Source: Myxococcota bacterium
Lineage (GTDB): Bacteria; Myxococcota; Kuafuiibacteriia; Kuafuiibacteriales; Kuafuiibacteriaceae
DNA: 53,754 bases
Assembly: GCA_028289325.1 (NCBI GenBank)
Contig: JANQQN010000093.1
Location: 1-53,754 of the forward strand
Direction of reading: 5' to 3'
Positions within the stretch are counted from its first letter, which is position 1. Each line of letters begins with the position of its first letter. Both the position numbers and the translations under genes were made by a program. Of the stretch, positions 46,011 through 53,754 are shown one piece after another. Under the pieces are notes generated by a model. The model ran no database searches, had not been told where the DNA came from, and worked only from the letters and a program-made list of their open reading frames with translations.

Positions 46011-46049
46011 CGGCCTTCCCGATCCGACCGGCGTGGTACGTTGGCCGCG
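46011..46049. promoter_or_regulatory. Very short divergent region between the SulP and RidA genes
   Basis: Only 39 bp separate the TTG of the SulP gene from the ATG of the RidA gene. Promoters for both genes must overlap it or lie inside the coding regions. No clear motif is visible. Confidence 0.4.
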
Positions 46050-46457
46050 ATGACGCAGGAGCGATCTCCCTTTCAGCGAGTATATTCGGGCGCCCCTTGG
46101 GAACCGAAGGTTGGCTATTGTCGGGCGATCAAGGCCGGCCCTCACATCCACGTCACCGGCACCGTCGCCATCGACGAGCAAGGGCGGGTCTTCGCGCCCA
46201 ATGATCCGTACCGGCAAGCGGAGCGCTGCTTGATGATCATCGAGCGCGCGCTTGAAAAGCTGGGCGCCAGCCGCCGTTCGATCGTACGGACCCGATTGTT
46301 CGTCACCGACATCAGCCATTGGGAGACGTACGGGCGCGCCCACGCCGACTTCTTTGGGGACGAACACCCCGCCACATCGATGATCGAGATCAAGGGTCTC
46401 ATCGAGCCGGATGCGATGATCGAGATCGAGGTCGATGCGTACGTCGGCGCCAGCTGA
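46050..46457 (+). CDS. RidA/YjgF-family protein
   Basis: A 135-residue cytosolic protein starting at ATG 46050; a TTG at 46041 is an alternative. RidA enzymes hydrolyse reactive enamine/imine intermediates. The segment PHIHVTGTVAIDEQGRVFAP and the C-terminal family block RTRLFVTDISHWETYGRAHADF with PATSMIEIKGLI are typical. It has no obvious amino-acid pathway neighbours except hutF across the SulP gene. Substrate not known. Confidence 0.92.
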   Translation: MTQERSPFQRVYSGAPWEPKVGYCRAIKAGPHIHVTGTVAIDEQGRVFAPNDPYRQAERCLMIIERALEKLGASRRSIVRTRLFVTDISHWETYGRAHADFFGDEHPATSMIEIKGLIEPDAMIEIEVDAYVGAS

Positions 46458-46518
46458 CCGCGGCTAAGGGATCTCGGCCGCTTGTCTTGAATGAGCCGGA
46501 CTGCGAGGGTGTCGCCCG

Positions 46519-47187
46519 ATGCACGTCGTCTTCGTGGTCTTTCCTGGCGTGACCCAGCTCGACTTCACGGCGCCGGCCCAGGTCTTCAGTCGACTCCCGG
46601 GGGCGACCGTCGATGTCGTGGCGCGGGCTCTGACCCCGATCGACAGCGGGTGTGGGTTCGGCATCACGCCGTCGAAGACCTTCGATAACTGCCCGCAGGC
46701 CGACCTACTGTGCGTGCCCGGCGGGTTCGGCGTTCAGGACGCCGTCGTCGATACCGAGCTCATCGACTTCGTGGCCCGGCAGGCGGAAGGGGCCCGATAC
46801 GTGACCTCGGTGTGCACAGGGGCGTTGGTGCTCGGCGCGGCCGGTCTCCTCGAGGGCCGCCGGGCCACCACCCACTGGGCGTACACCAGCTTGCTCCCGG
46901 ACGTAGGTGCGGTCCACGAGCCGGGTCGAGTGGTGGTCGACGGCCGACTGATCACCGGCGGGGGCGTAACCGCAGGCCTCGACTTCGCGCTCCGGGTAGC
47001 GGCGGAAATGGTCGACGAAGGGTACGCGCAGGCGGTGCAGCTGGGGCTCGAGTACGATCCTCGACCCCCGTTCGTCGGCGGACACCCAGATCGAGCTTCG
47101 CCCGAGCTCGTGCGAACGGTCGAACAGAGATACCAGACCCAGGTCGACGAGCTCCGTCCGATGCTTCGCCGCGCGACCCAGCGCTGA
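46519..47187 (+). CDS. DJ-1/PfpI-family protein, isonitrile hydratase-like
   Basis: A 222-residue protein with the class I glutamine amidotransferase-like fold. The nucleophile elbow is TSVCTGALVLGAAGLLEGRR with C99. The conserved acidic residue is D15 in FPGVTQLDF. THWAYTSLL and GGGVTAGLDFALR are typical of the isonitrile hydratase/AraC-amidase subfamily (InhA-like). No DNA-binding domain is attached, so it is not the GATase-type AraC regulator. Substrate unknown. The 3' end converges on the cupin gene (17 bp). Confidence 0.9.
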   Translation: MHVVFVVFPGVTQLDFTAPAQVFSRLPGATVDVVARALTPIDSGCGFGITPSKTFDNCPQADLLCVPGGFGVQDAVVDTELIDFVARQAEGARYVTSVCTGALVLGAAGLLEGRRATTHWAYTSLLPDVGAVHEPGRVVVDGRLITGGGVTAGLDFALRVAAEMVDEGYAQAVQLGLEYDPRPPFVGGHPDRASPELVRTVEQRYQTQVDELRPMLRRATQR

Positions 47188-47204
47188 TACCCCGGCCGAT
47201 CGCG

Positions 47205-47708
47205 TTACGTCTCGCCATCGTAGTACGGGACGGTCGAGCCCGCCCTGAAGTATCCGGACACGAATCGCCGCTGAGCGTCGCCACCGGGCGCGGCGCCCCC
47301 GAAGACCCCGATCTTATTGGAATCCGGATACACACAGACGTCGGTGGGCGTCTGGGTCGACACGCACAGGTACACGAGGTCTTCGGTCCCGTCGTTGATG
47401 AGCTGATGCGCCCGAGGCTCGGCGGGCAGCGCGATCCAATCTCCGGTCCGGACCGAGATCCGCTCGTCACCGAGCCGCAAGGTACCTTGCCCATGGAGGA
47501 CGAAGATCGCCTCTTCATTGGCCGCGTGAAAGTGCGCAGGCCAGGCGGTCTTGCCCGGGGGCACCCGGTAGTGGCTGGCGCCGATGTGTCGTCCTCCCGC
47601 CGCTCGGCTCAGCGAACGCCGGTCGGCGCAAAAGCGGGGCTCTGCTTCGACGCGGGTCGGCTCGACCTCCGCGACGTTGGCGACATGGCTTCGCTTCCGA
47701 TCGCTCAC
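47205..47708 (-). CDS. Cupin-domain protein
   Basis: A 167-residue protein from GTG 47708, which overlaps the methyltransferase stop (GTGA). A small beta-barrel cupin has the metal motif AHFHAANEEAIFVLHGQGTL (two His and a Glu), then GDWIALPAEPRAHQLIN with a third His. The C-terminal YPDSNKIGVFGG region is common in single-domain cupins of proteobacteria. Its function could be an isomerase, dioxygenase or sensor; the substrate cannot be named. It is probably co-translated with the methyltransferase. Confidence 0.88.
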   Translation of the reverse strand: MSDRKRSHVANVAEVEPTRVEAEPRFCADRRSLSRAAGGRHIGASHYRVPPGKTAWPAHFHAANEEAIFVLHGQGTLRLGDERISVRTGDWIALPAEPRAHQLINDGTEDLVYLCVSTQTPTDVCVYPDSNKIGVFGGAAPGGDAQRRFVSGYFRAGSTVPYYDGET

Positions 47709-48475
47709 GATCGGGGCGCCTTGGCCACCATGGCCCACACCCGGTGAGGGACCTCGAGGGGCTCCGGCCACGCGCTGAGCCGTTTCGCGAACAGCGCGTC
47801 GAACCGCTCTACCGTCGCCGGGTCGAATGTGCCGCCCACCGGCCCGCTGGCACGGACACGACCTCGCCATGCGGCCTTCGGATAGACCAGGTCGATGTCG
47901 AAGGAGAAGGTTTCGATGGCCGTGAACCCCGCCTGTCGGGCGTCTTGGGTCCACGCCGGATACAACCCGTGAATTCCGGCCTGAAGACGGGGGGAGAATC
48001 GCCCTCCGAAATCCACGATGGTTTGCTCGGTGAGCTCGACGATGTTGCCGGGCGCGGGCAGCCAGTCCAGGTGAGTGATGACCAGGTGTCCGGTGGGGCC
48101 GAGGAGCCGGCGACACTCTTCAATGGCAACGCTGCGGTCGAACCAGTGCCAACACTGTCCGGCCGTCAGAAGCTCGAAGGCGTGATCATCGAGCCCCGTC
48201 TGCTCCGCAGGGGCCTCGATGAATGCCACCTCGACCCCCTCTTCCTTCGCGAGCCGAACGGCCTGTGCGAGCAGGGCAGCGGAGATATCGACCGCGGTCA
48301 CCGTAAGGCCGCGGTGGGCGAGCCCTCGGGCCAAGGTGCCGGTTCCGGTCCCCAGATCGAGGGCGCGAAGACCGGGTTGAACCACCTGCATAGAGGTGAG
48401 TCGGTTGAACAGCTCGGGCGGAAATCCGACGCGGTGACGCGCGTAGTCGGATGCCGTGCGACCAAAGTCGGGCAT
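47705..48475 (-). CDS. Class I SAM-dependent methyltransferase
   Basis: A 256-residue methyltransferase. The ATG at 48475 is decided by a strong GGAGG just upstream (AAGGAGGACTC); an ATG at 48556 would extend into the divergent gene's region. Motif I is ALDLGTGTG at about 39-47, followed by the acidic VTAVDISAALL. The FELLTAGQCWHWFD block is typical of the methyltransferase-11 type group. The C-terminal half is family-specific. The target is unknown. Confidence 0.9.
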   Translation of the reverse strand: MPDFGRTASDYARHRVGFPPELFNRLTSMQVVQPGLRALDLGTGTGTLARGLAHRGLTVTAVDISAALLAQAVRLAKEEGVEVAFIEAPAEQTGLDDHAFELLTAGQCWHWFDRSVAIEECRRLLGPTGHLVITHLDWLPAPGNIVELTEQTIVDFGGRFSPRLQAGIHGLYPAWTQDARQAGFTAIETFSFDIDLVYPKAAWRGRVRASGPVGGTFDPATVERFDALFAKRLSAWPEPLEVPHRVWAMVAKAPRS

Positions 48476-48609
48476 GAGTCCTCCTTGTTTTTTGGGGTCG
48501 ATGTTTCGATCGACGAGCTGTTCGATACAGTGCAGAGGTCGTGGCTCGTCGTCCATCTCGATTCGACAATCGACCTAACGCCGCCCCTCGGCGTCCGCCG
48601 GCAGGCCTG

Positions 48610-49812
48610 ATGTCGTCTCGCCAGGCCTGCGTGCGGCTTGGCGTGAAGCCGTCGACGCTCTACACGTATGTGAGCCGGGGCTGGATCCGCAGCGTGGTGG
48701 GCGAGCAGCGGCGGGAACGGCTGTACGTCGCGGACGACGTCGAGCGGGTGGCCACCAAGGCGGAGTCGCGGCGCGGTCATCGCGCGGTGGCCGCCGCTGC
48801 CCTGCGCTTCGGCGATCCGGTCCTCGACACCGCGATCACCGCCGCCGGCCCGGACCGTCTGCTGTATCGCGGACACGACGCGATCGAGCTCGTCGCTTCG
48901 GGCGCGTCTTTCGAATCCGTGGCCCGCCTGCTGTGGGCCACCCCAGTCCCCGATTCGCCGTGGCCGTGGCCGAAAGTGGTCTTGCTCTCCCGGCAGCGAC
49001 GACAAGGCCCCGTATTGTGGCGGCTGGCCGCGCTCGTCCCTCGGCTCGCGGCCGACGACCGCAGCGCCGCCGAACATCGGGGAGGCGCCGAGCCGGAGCG
49101 CGCCACACGTCTGATTCGAGCCATGGCGGCCAGCGTGGGTCCGTCCCCCGGCGCTTCGGACCGGCCGACAACCATCGCCCAGACGATCGCCGCTCGGCTC
49201 GGGCTCAAGCCGTCGGCGGCGCCGGCGATCGACGCCGCGCTGTGCTTGGTGGCGGATCACGAGCTCAACGTGTCCACGTTTTCGGCGCGGGTTGCCGCCT
49301 CCGGGGGGGCAGATCTGTACGCCTGCAGCGGTGCCGCGCTGTACGCGTTCAGCGGGCCCCGCCATGGCGGGGCGCCGCAAGCCATCGCCCGGTTCGTGCA
49401 GGAGGTGGGCCGGCCGAGTCGAGCCCGAGCCGTCGTTCGGGCCCGGCTCGACGCCGGCGAGATGATCCCGGGCTTCGCGCCCCACCCGGTCTACCCTGAC
49501 GGCGACCCGCGGACCGCACCGCTCGTGGACTGGGCGGTGCGGCTTACGACCCGCGCGCGGGCGCCGCTGCGGACTCTGCTCGCGATTCAGGAGGTCGTGC
49601 ACGCGCTCGGCCCCCACCCCATGAACGTCGACGCGGGGCTGCTTGCGTTGGCCTACGCCGTCGGTCTCGGGGCCGAAGAGGCCTCTTCGATCTTCTGCGT
49701 GGGGCGCACGGCGGGATGGGTCGCCCACGTCTTCGAGCAACGCACCACCCGAGCCCTGTTGCGCCCTCGTGCCCGCTACATCGGACCATTGCCCGACGAG
49801 GCCAAGGGCTAG
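48610..49812 (+). CDS. Citrate synthase-like protein with N-terminal helix-turn-helix
   Basis: A 400-residue protein from ATG 48610; a GTG at 48541 would add a basic tail. Residues 1-55 are an excisionase/MerR-like winged HTH (SSRQACVRLGVKPSTLYTYV, SRGWIRS). The remainder is a citrate/methylcitrate synthase domain with DHELNVSTFSARV, GPRHGGAP (conserved His), a late His in PHPVYPDGDPR, and GRTAGWVAHVFEQ. Both catalytic histidine blocks look intact. Such fusions may be enzymes with regulation by DNA or enzymes with a repurposed HTH; no target is known. It converges on the Hydin-like lipoprotein gene with 5 bp between the stops. Confidence 0.88.
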   Translation: MSSRQACVRLGVKPSTLYTYVSRGWIRSVVGEQRRERLYVADDVERVATKAESRRGHRAVAAAALRFGDPVLDTAITAAGPDRLLYRGHDAIELVASGASFESVARLLWATPVPDSPWPWPKVVLLSRQRRQGPVLWRLAALVPRLAADDRSAAEHRGGAEPERATRLIRAMAASVGPSPGASDRPTTIAQTIAARLGLKPSAAPAIDAALCLVADHELNVSTFSARVAASGGADLYACSGAALYAFSGPRHGGAPQAIARFVQEVGRPSRARAVVRARLDAGEMIPGFAPHPVYPDGDPRTAPLVDWAVRLTTRARAPLRTLLAIQEVVHALGPHPMNVDAGLLALAYAVGLGAEEASSIFCVGRTAGWVAHVFEQRTTRALLRPRARYIGPLPDEAKG

Positions 49813-49817
49813 ATGAG

Positions 49818-51764
49818 CTAACCGTTTCGGACGTAGAGCGTGTACGGGGTGCAGGTCGCGTCGGCGCCGGGCGTCCGAAACACGCGAACGACGTAGTCGG
49901 CCGAGTCATCGCGGCCGAAGCGACCGTCTCGTCGATACACCCGGTCTTCGGGGCAAGACTCGGTGACGAAGAAGCAAGCGTTCAGATGGGCGCCGGTTCC
50001 GTGACGGAAGATGCAGAATCGGATCCCGGGATCCGCGCTTTCGAGGCGGACCTCGACTCGCCACGCGTCGGTGAAGAAGCCGCTGTCGTCGTACGCGAAG
50101 AATCGAACCAGGTCGCGGTCGTCGGCGGTGGCGATCTGCCCGACCCACGTCGCGCTCGAGCCATCGTCGTCGAGGCGACCGATGTACTGGGCCTCGGCGC
50201 AGAACGGACCGGGATCCGGGGCCACGCTCGCACACTCGCAGCCGTTCGACGCTCGCTGGTCCGTATCGTAATAGTCGGGGTCGCATTCGGCGATCGCGCA
50301 CCGCCCGCTGGCGCAGCGGGGGGTTCCGTTGGCGACGGGGCAGCCCCGCTCGCACGACGTGCCTTCGGAGCGTAGCGGAACCTCGGTGTCAGCCCCCTGC
50401 GCACTGATCGTGATCGCGGCCCGGAAGACCGCTTCCGCTTCGGCGCGAAAGACCAATTCCAGGCCGACCCGCTCGCGGTGGCGAAGGGTGACGGGAAAGC
50501 GCGGGCGTTGGGCCAAGGTGAACAGCGAGCTCGAGCCGATGGTTGTCGATACGTCGTTGACGACGAGTTCTCCGAACCCGGCGTTTCGGATTTCCAAGGG
50601 TCGGGTGACGGTCCACCCCCGGGGAACGAGGCCGAAGTCGACGGTCGAGGGCGTGATCTCCAGCTGTGGTCTCACCACCAGCGCGCGGACGGGGGTCGTC
50701 CACACCCCGTGTTCGTCCGCGTCGGTCACCAGGTGGAGGGCGAACTGGGCCGGTCCCGGTCGGCTGGCGGTCAGCGCGACCGTGATCTCCGCCGAGCCCA
50801 GCGGCGCGATGCGCGCCGGGGCATCGACCCCTGGTCCGCGCACCGAGACGTCATCGGTGCCCGGTTCGATCCACGTCTGCTGCACGGTGAGCGGGGTCCC
50901 GCCCTCGTTGCTCACCGTCAGTATGGTTTGCGCTCGCTGACCGACAGCCAGCTCTCCCAGGTCGATGGGGCCCGCGGGCGTGACCACGAGGGTGGCTCGA
51001 GGGCGCGAGGTTCCGACGACGGGTACCATCACCGCGGTTTCGGTACCGACGGCGCGAAGGGAGAGGACGCCGCGGAACACCCGCTCTTCTGTCGGCCGAA
51101 AGACAACGGACAGGTCCCACGCTTCGCTAGGGAACAGCGCGCCGGGCGGCCGGCGCTCGATGGTCAGGTCTTCGAACCGGCCGGTGGCCGTGGCATCGAG
51201 CCAAAGACCGCCGTTGCCGAAGCCTTCGTTGCGGATGGTCAGCGGTAAGGACCGCTCGGACCCCAAAGGGACGAGGCCGAAGTTGAGCTCGGCGGGGGAG
51301 ACGGTGAGTAGGGCCTCTCCGATCCGGCGGCGAACGAGAGGCACGGCGACGACCCCCGGGTCGATGCGCTCGGGGTCCGACCCATCGGGGTCGGCGTCGG
51401 TGTAGGTGATCAGTAGCTCAGCGTCGTCGGGGGTGGGGTCGCCGTTCGGACGATGCTGAACGTCGATCGCCAACGTCTCGTCGATGGTCAATACGAAGGG
51501 CGGCGATCGGTCGCTGGTGACCGCGAAGTCCATCCGGTCGGGATTCGCGAGGCCGATACGCCGGACGGCGATCGCGCGTCGGCCGCGGACCGCGATGGTC
51601 GTCGTTCGGACCTCGTCACATGATCCACCGATGCAGGGGAAGGCCAGCCACGACGGATCCGGGACCAGACCCGGCGGGTCGAGATCTTCGAGCGAGATGG
51701 GAGCCGTCGGGTCGCCACACGCGGTCCACCCGGCGCAGAGGAAGATGATCGGCCACCGGCTCAT
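49818..51764 (-). CDS. Hydin/choice-of-anchor-D-type repeat lipoprotein
   Basis: A 648-residue secreted protein from ATG 51764, overlapping the upstream gene (ATGA). The lipobox is WTAC in LCAGWTACGDPT. Repeated immunoglobulin-like (ASPM-SPD-2-Hydin type) units recur, seen as LNFGLVPLGSERSLPLTIRN, PIDLGELAVGQRAQTILTVSN and VDFGLVPRGWTVTRPLEIRN. A Cys-rich segment follows (ERGCPVANGTPRCASGRCA, ASNGCECA). The end (YADYVVRVF-like strands) may be a pre-peptidase-type beta domain. Probably a surface or periplasmic adhesin-like scaffold; partner unknown. Confidence 0.85.
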   Translation of the reverse strand: MSRWPIIFLCAGWTACGDPTAPISLEDLDPPGLVPDPSWLAFPCIGGSCDEVRTTTIAVRGRRAIAVRRIGLANPDRMDFAVTSDRSPPFVLTIDETLAIDVQHRPNGDPTPDDAELLITYTDADPDGSDPERIDPGVVAVPLVRRRIGEALLTVSPAELNFGLVPLGSERSLPLTIRNEGFGNGGLWLDATATGRFEDLTIERRPPGALFPSEAWDLSVVFRPTEERVFRGVLSLRAVGTETAVMVPVVGTSRPRATLVVTPAGPIDLGELAVGQRAQTILTVSNEGGTPLTVQQTWIEPGTDDVSVRGPGVDAPARIAPLGSAEITVALTASRPGPAQFALHLVTDADEHGVWTTPVRALVVRPQLEITPSTVDFGLVPRGWTVTRPLEIRNAGFGELVVNDVSTTIGSSSLFTLAQRPRFPVTLRHRERVGLELVFRAEAEAVFRAAITISAQGADTEVPLRSEGTSCERGCPVANGTPRCASGRCAIAECDPDYYDTDQRASNGCECASVAPDPGPFCAEAQYIGRLDDDGSSATWVGQIATADDRDLVRFFAYDDSGFFTDAWRVEVRLESADPGIRFCIFRHGTGAHLNACFFVTESCPEDRVYRRDGRFGRDDSADYVVRVFRTPGADATCTPYTLYVRNG

Positions 51765-53542
51765 GGGACCACCGAGACCTGGCCACCGGCGACGATGATG
51801 TCCGCCGCGTACACGGCGTCGTTCTTGGCGCCCAGCACCACCGGCACCTCGGTGACGACGTCGCCATTGACGAAGACGGTGACCGTTGCCGCCGACGACG
51901 AACGGGCCAGGCATAGCGATTCCACGACGTCCGAGAGTTGGCCGCCGGTGATGCCCAAGGTGTTTCCGCCGGTGAGGTAGCTGATCAGCGCCTCCACCGA
52001 GATGCCCAGGACAGCTGCGACCAACCCCGATGGGACCGACGAGCAGTCCTCAACGTAGGCCAGTTGGACCCGGTAGGTGCCGTCGCGGGAAAAGTCGGCA
52101 AGGACGATCCGTTCCGGTTCTTCTTTGGCGCCAAAGGCGAGCCACGTCGGTCGGCCGAACTCGTTCCAGTGGGTGGGCTGAGGGTCGGCCTTGTGGACGA
52201 CGAGGCCGTAGGGATTCTCGAGGATCAGATCGACGTTCCGGAAGTCGTCGTCGAAGGCTCCGTCATCGCCGTTGTCGAAGGTCATGTCGATCTTGATGAC
52301 CTGAGCCCCGACCGTCACCCGGCCCTCGGCGGCCACGCCGACACTGAGGGTTGGCGTCGCCGGGACGTTGGTTTCGAGCACCAGCAGCCCCTGGATCGGC
52401 CCCGGCGCGGTGGCGGTGACCAACACCATCAGCTCGTCGTAATCACCGGGGAGAATGGGCGGCAGGCGCGCGCGCGAGGTGAACAGGTCGGTGTTGGGAC
52501 GCGCGCCGCCCCAGCGGGGCCGGATCTGGAGCGGGGTACCGCCTTCGTTGACCAGGGTGATCGGGCGTCCGACCGTGTCGCCGACGGCCACGGGCCCGAG
52601 GTCGATACGGCCCGGTGACACCGAGATTCGAGCCGGCGTCGTCGATGCGCCGCGAAGCGGGATTCGAACCGAATGCTCGCCCCCCTCGCCGGGCGGGGTC
52701 GCCGAATTGGTGGTGATGAGCAGGTCGGCGTGGTGTTGTTCGCGCTCTTTCGGGTGATACGCGACCTCGACCGTCAGACGTTCGTCGTCGCCGGCGACGA
52801 TGGGGCGCAGGTCGACCGGGCCCTCGTTTATGGGCGCCGACCACGAGAATGCGGACGGGGTCGAAGTCAAGACTTCGATCCGCCGAACCTGCAGCGACGC
52901 CGTCCCCGAGCCACGGTTGCGAACCTCGATGGTTCGGGTCGCCGTTCTGCCCACGGGAACGTAGTCGAAATCCACCGACGCCGGGGAGGTCGCGGCCTGC
53001 GGCGTGCCTTCGAACCGTCCTCGAAGGGGTACCCGGAGCTCGGGATAGTCGCGGTCGTCGGACGTGACGAGCAGCGTCCCGGTATGGACATCGCCGCCGT
53101 TGGACCCGTCGAGGAAGCGGCGGGGCTGGAACGAGAGCGCGAGGGCATGGGTTCGAAGGGGGAATACTTCGACGGGAAACGAATCGGGTCGACACGACGA
53201 GCAGCGAAACGCGTCGGCGGTGACGAGATCGGCGTGAAAGAGAACCAAGGTACAGTCGCCGATGTTTCGTAGGCGGAGCGTCCGGTCGACCGCGCCGCCG
53301 GTGGCGACGCCGAAGTCGAGGCGGGGCGGATCCGGCTGAAGGATCGGCACCTCGCCCGCGCCGCAGGCCAACGACTCGGCGGGAACGCAGTCGCCGGCTC
53401 GGCACACGGAGCCGGCGTCGCAGGCCGCGTCATCGGTACACGGGGCCCGAAGGAGGGTGGTCGCTTCGTCCGCGCAGCCCACGGTGATCCATGGCCCAAG
53501 ACCGAGCGCCCACGCAGTGGCGATGTCAAAAAAGGTCCGCAT
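51761..53542 (-). CDS. Hydin/choice-of-anchor-D-type repeat lipoprotein, upstream partner
   Basis: A 593-residue secreted protein from ATG 53542. The signal has a possible lipobox (TVGC). A short Cys-rich element follows (APCTDDAACDAGSVCRAGDC), a pattern frequent in myxobacterial secreted proteins. Three or more Hydin-like immunoglobulin repeats are seen at LDFGVATGGAVDRTLRLRN, VDFDYVPVGRTATRTIEVRN and IDLGPVAVGDTVGRPITLVN. The C-terminal 200 residues contain a DNGDDGAFDDDFRNVDLILE acidic segment that may bind calcium. The 3' end overlaps the second Hydin-like gene, so they are likely expressed together. Confidence 0.85.
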   Translation of the reverse strand: MRTFFDIATAWALGLGPWITVGCADEATTLLRAPCTDDAACDAGSVCRAGDCVPAESLACGAGEVPILQPDPPRLDFGVATGGAVDRTLRLRNIGDCTLVLFHADLVTADAFRCSSCRPDSFPVEVFPLRTHALALSFQPRRFLDGSNGGDVHTGTLLVTSDDRDYPELRVPLRGRFEGTPQAATSPASVDFDYVPVGRTATRTIEVRNRGSGTASLQVRRIEVLTSTPSAFSWSAPINEGPVDLRPIVAGDDERLTVEVAYHPKEREQHHADLLITTNSATPPGEGGEHSVRIPLRGASTTPARISVSPGRIDLGPVAVGDTVGRPITLVNEGGTPLQIRPRWGGARPNTDLFTSRARLPPILPGDYDELMVLVTATAPGPIQGLLVLETNVPATPTLSVGVAAEGRVTVGAQVIKIDMTFDNGDDGAFDDDFRNVDLILENPYGLVVHKADPQPTHWNEFGRPTWLAFGAKEEPERIVLADFSRDGTYRVQLAYVEDCSSVPSGLVAAVLGISVEALISYLTGGNTLGITGGQLSDVVESLCLARSSSAATVTVFVNGDVVTEVPVVLGAKNDAVYAADIIVAGGQVSVVP

Positions 53543-53754
53543 GTCTGGCGTCCCGAACCTCTCCGGTGCCGCCGGCGATCACCACCGGACGATCGACCGA
53601 TGGTCTTCGCGGCGGACACCGGCGTCGTGGGCGCGACGAGAATTCGTTGCGTCGGACAAGGGATCGAGGCGAGTGCCGCTCGCGCCGAGCGATGGCGCCG
53701 GTCGCCATGGCCGCGGCCCCATGGCCCACGCGAGAGGCGATGATCAAATGAATG
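53543..53754. promoter_or_regulatory. Upstream region of the Hydin-like operon, to window edge
   Basis: This 212 bp stretch lies 5' of the first Hydin-like gene and should hold its promoter. Open frames on either strand here are arginine-rich and have no supporting features. No operator or RNA element is recognised. Confidence 0.35.

Noticed and set aside
46011..46367. N-terminal extension of the SulP gene to an ATG at 46367
   Set aside because: It would run through RidA on the opposite strand and has no transporter character; the TTG at 46010 has a ribosome binding site.
53526..53747. Minus-strand small frame at the right edge
   Set aside because: Arg-rich, no domain, overlaps the likely promoter of the Hydin-like operon.

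Overview
The window is about 54 kb of very GC-rich DNA (high third-position GC, many GTG and a few TTG starts). Gene content points to a Myxococcota/deltaproteobacterium-like Gram-negative: many secreted lipoproteins, Hydin/choice-of-anchor-D-like lipoproteins, a chemosensory operon with CheD and partner-switching proteins, a PilZ/J-like fusion, HEAT-repeat and degenerate HD-GYP proteins, an outer-membrane Omp85-type barrel and a citrate synthase-like protein with an N-terminal HTH. This assignment is an inference from gene content only. No rRNA, tRNA or CRISPR array was seen.

Layout. 0.2-3.6 kb (minus): a eukaryote-like type II sulfide:quinone oxidoreductase, a DUF1641-type partner and an NAD-type isocitrate dehydrogenase. 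3.8-5.8 kb: a fused SpmA-SpmB membrane protein converging on a thiopurine methyltransferase-like gene. 6-8 kb: sucCD. 8.2-13.7 kb (plus): a coupled run of a small membrane protein, pyrB, a dihydroorotase-like pyrC that lacks key active-site residues, and four small conserved or lipoprotein genes of unknown role. 13.8-16.7 kb: a thiolase and a secreted alpha/beta-hydrolase fold protein without its nucleophile. 16.8-21.6 kb: hutU (minus), tilS and ftsH.

21.7-30.9 kb is a chemosensory locus. A soluble MCP-like receptor lies on the minus strand, divergent from cheY, a STAS gene, cheA, cheW, cheR, cheD, cheB, a second STAS gene and a response regulator-PP2C-HATPase protein. The last two look like an HsbA/HsbR or SypA/SypE type partner-switching pair that could link phosphorelay signals to a downstream output. 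A PilZ protein (c-di-GMP motif intact) follows on the opposite strand.

31.9-36.7 kb: a periplasmic cyclophilin converges on a minus-strand, translationally coupled three-gene operon. It encodes a metallophosphoesterase lipoprotein, an Omp85-like barrel, and a lipoprotein that carries the residue pattern of an atypical kinase (Lys, Glu, D-x4-N, DFG). I consider this operon the best candidate for an undescribed envelope system. 37-41.8 kb: a hypothetical protein with a coiled coil, then a HEAT-repeat protein overlapping a degenerate HD-GYP protein. 41.8-42.9 kb is a small accessory patch with a Uma2 nuclease gene, a frameshifted transposase remnant, a short direct repeat shared with the hutF 3' end, and an operator-like palindrome.

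42.9-49.8 kb: hutF, a SulP transporter, RidA, a DJ-1/PfpI protein, a cupin, a methyltransferase and the HTH-citrate synthase. 49.8-53.5 kb: two large, overlapping Hydin-like lipoprotein genes. Most genes are packed with short or overlapping junctions. Long antisense open frames occur opposite nearly every real gene and are by-products of GC bias.
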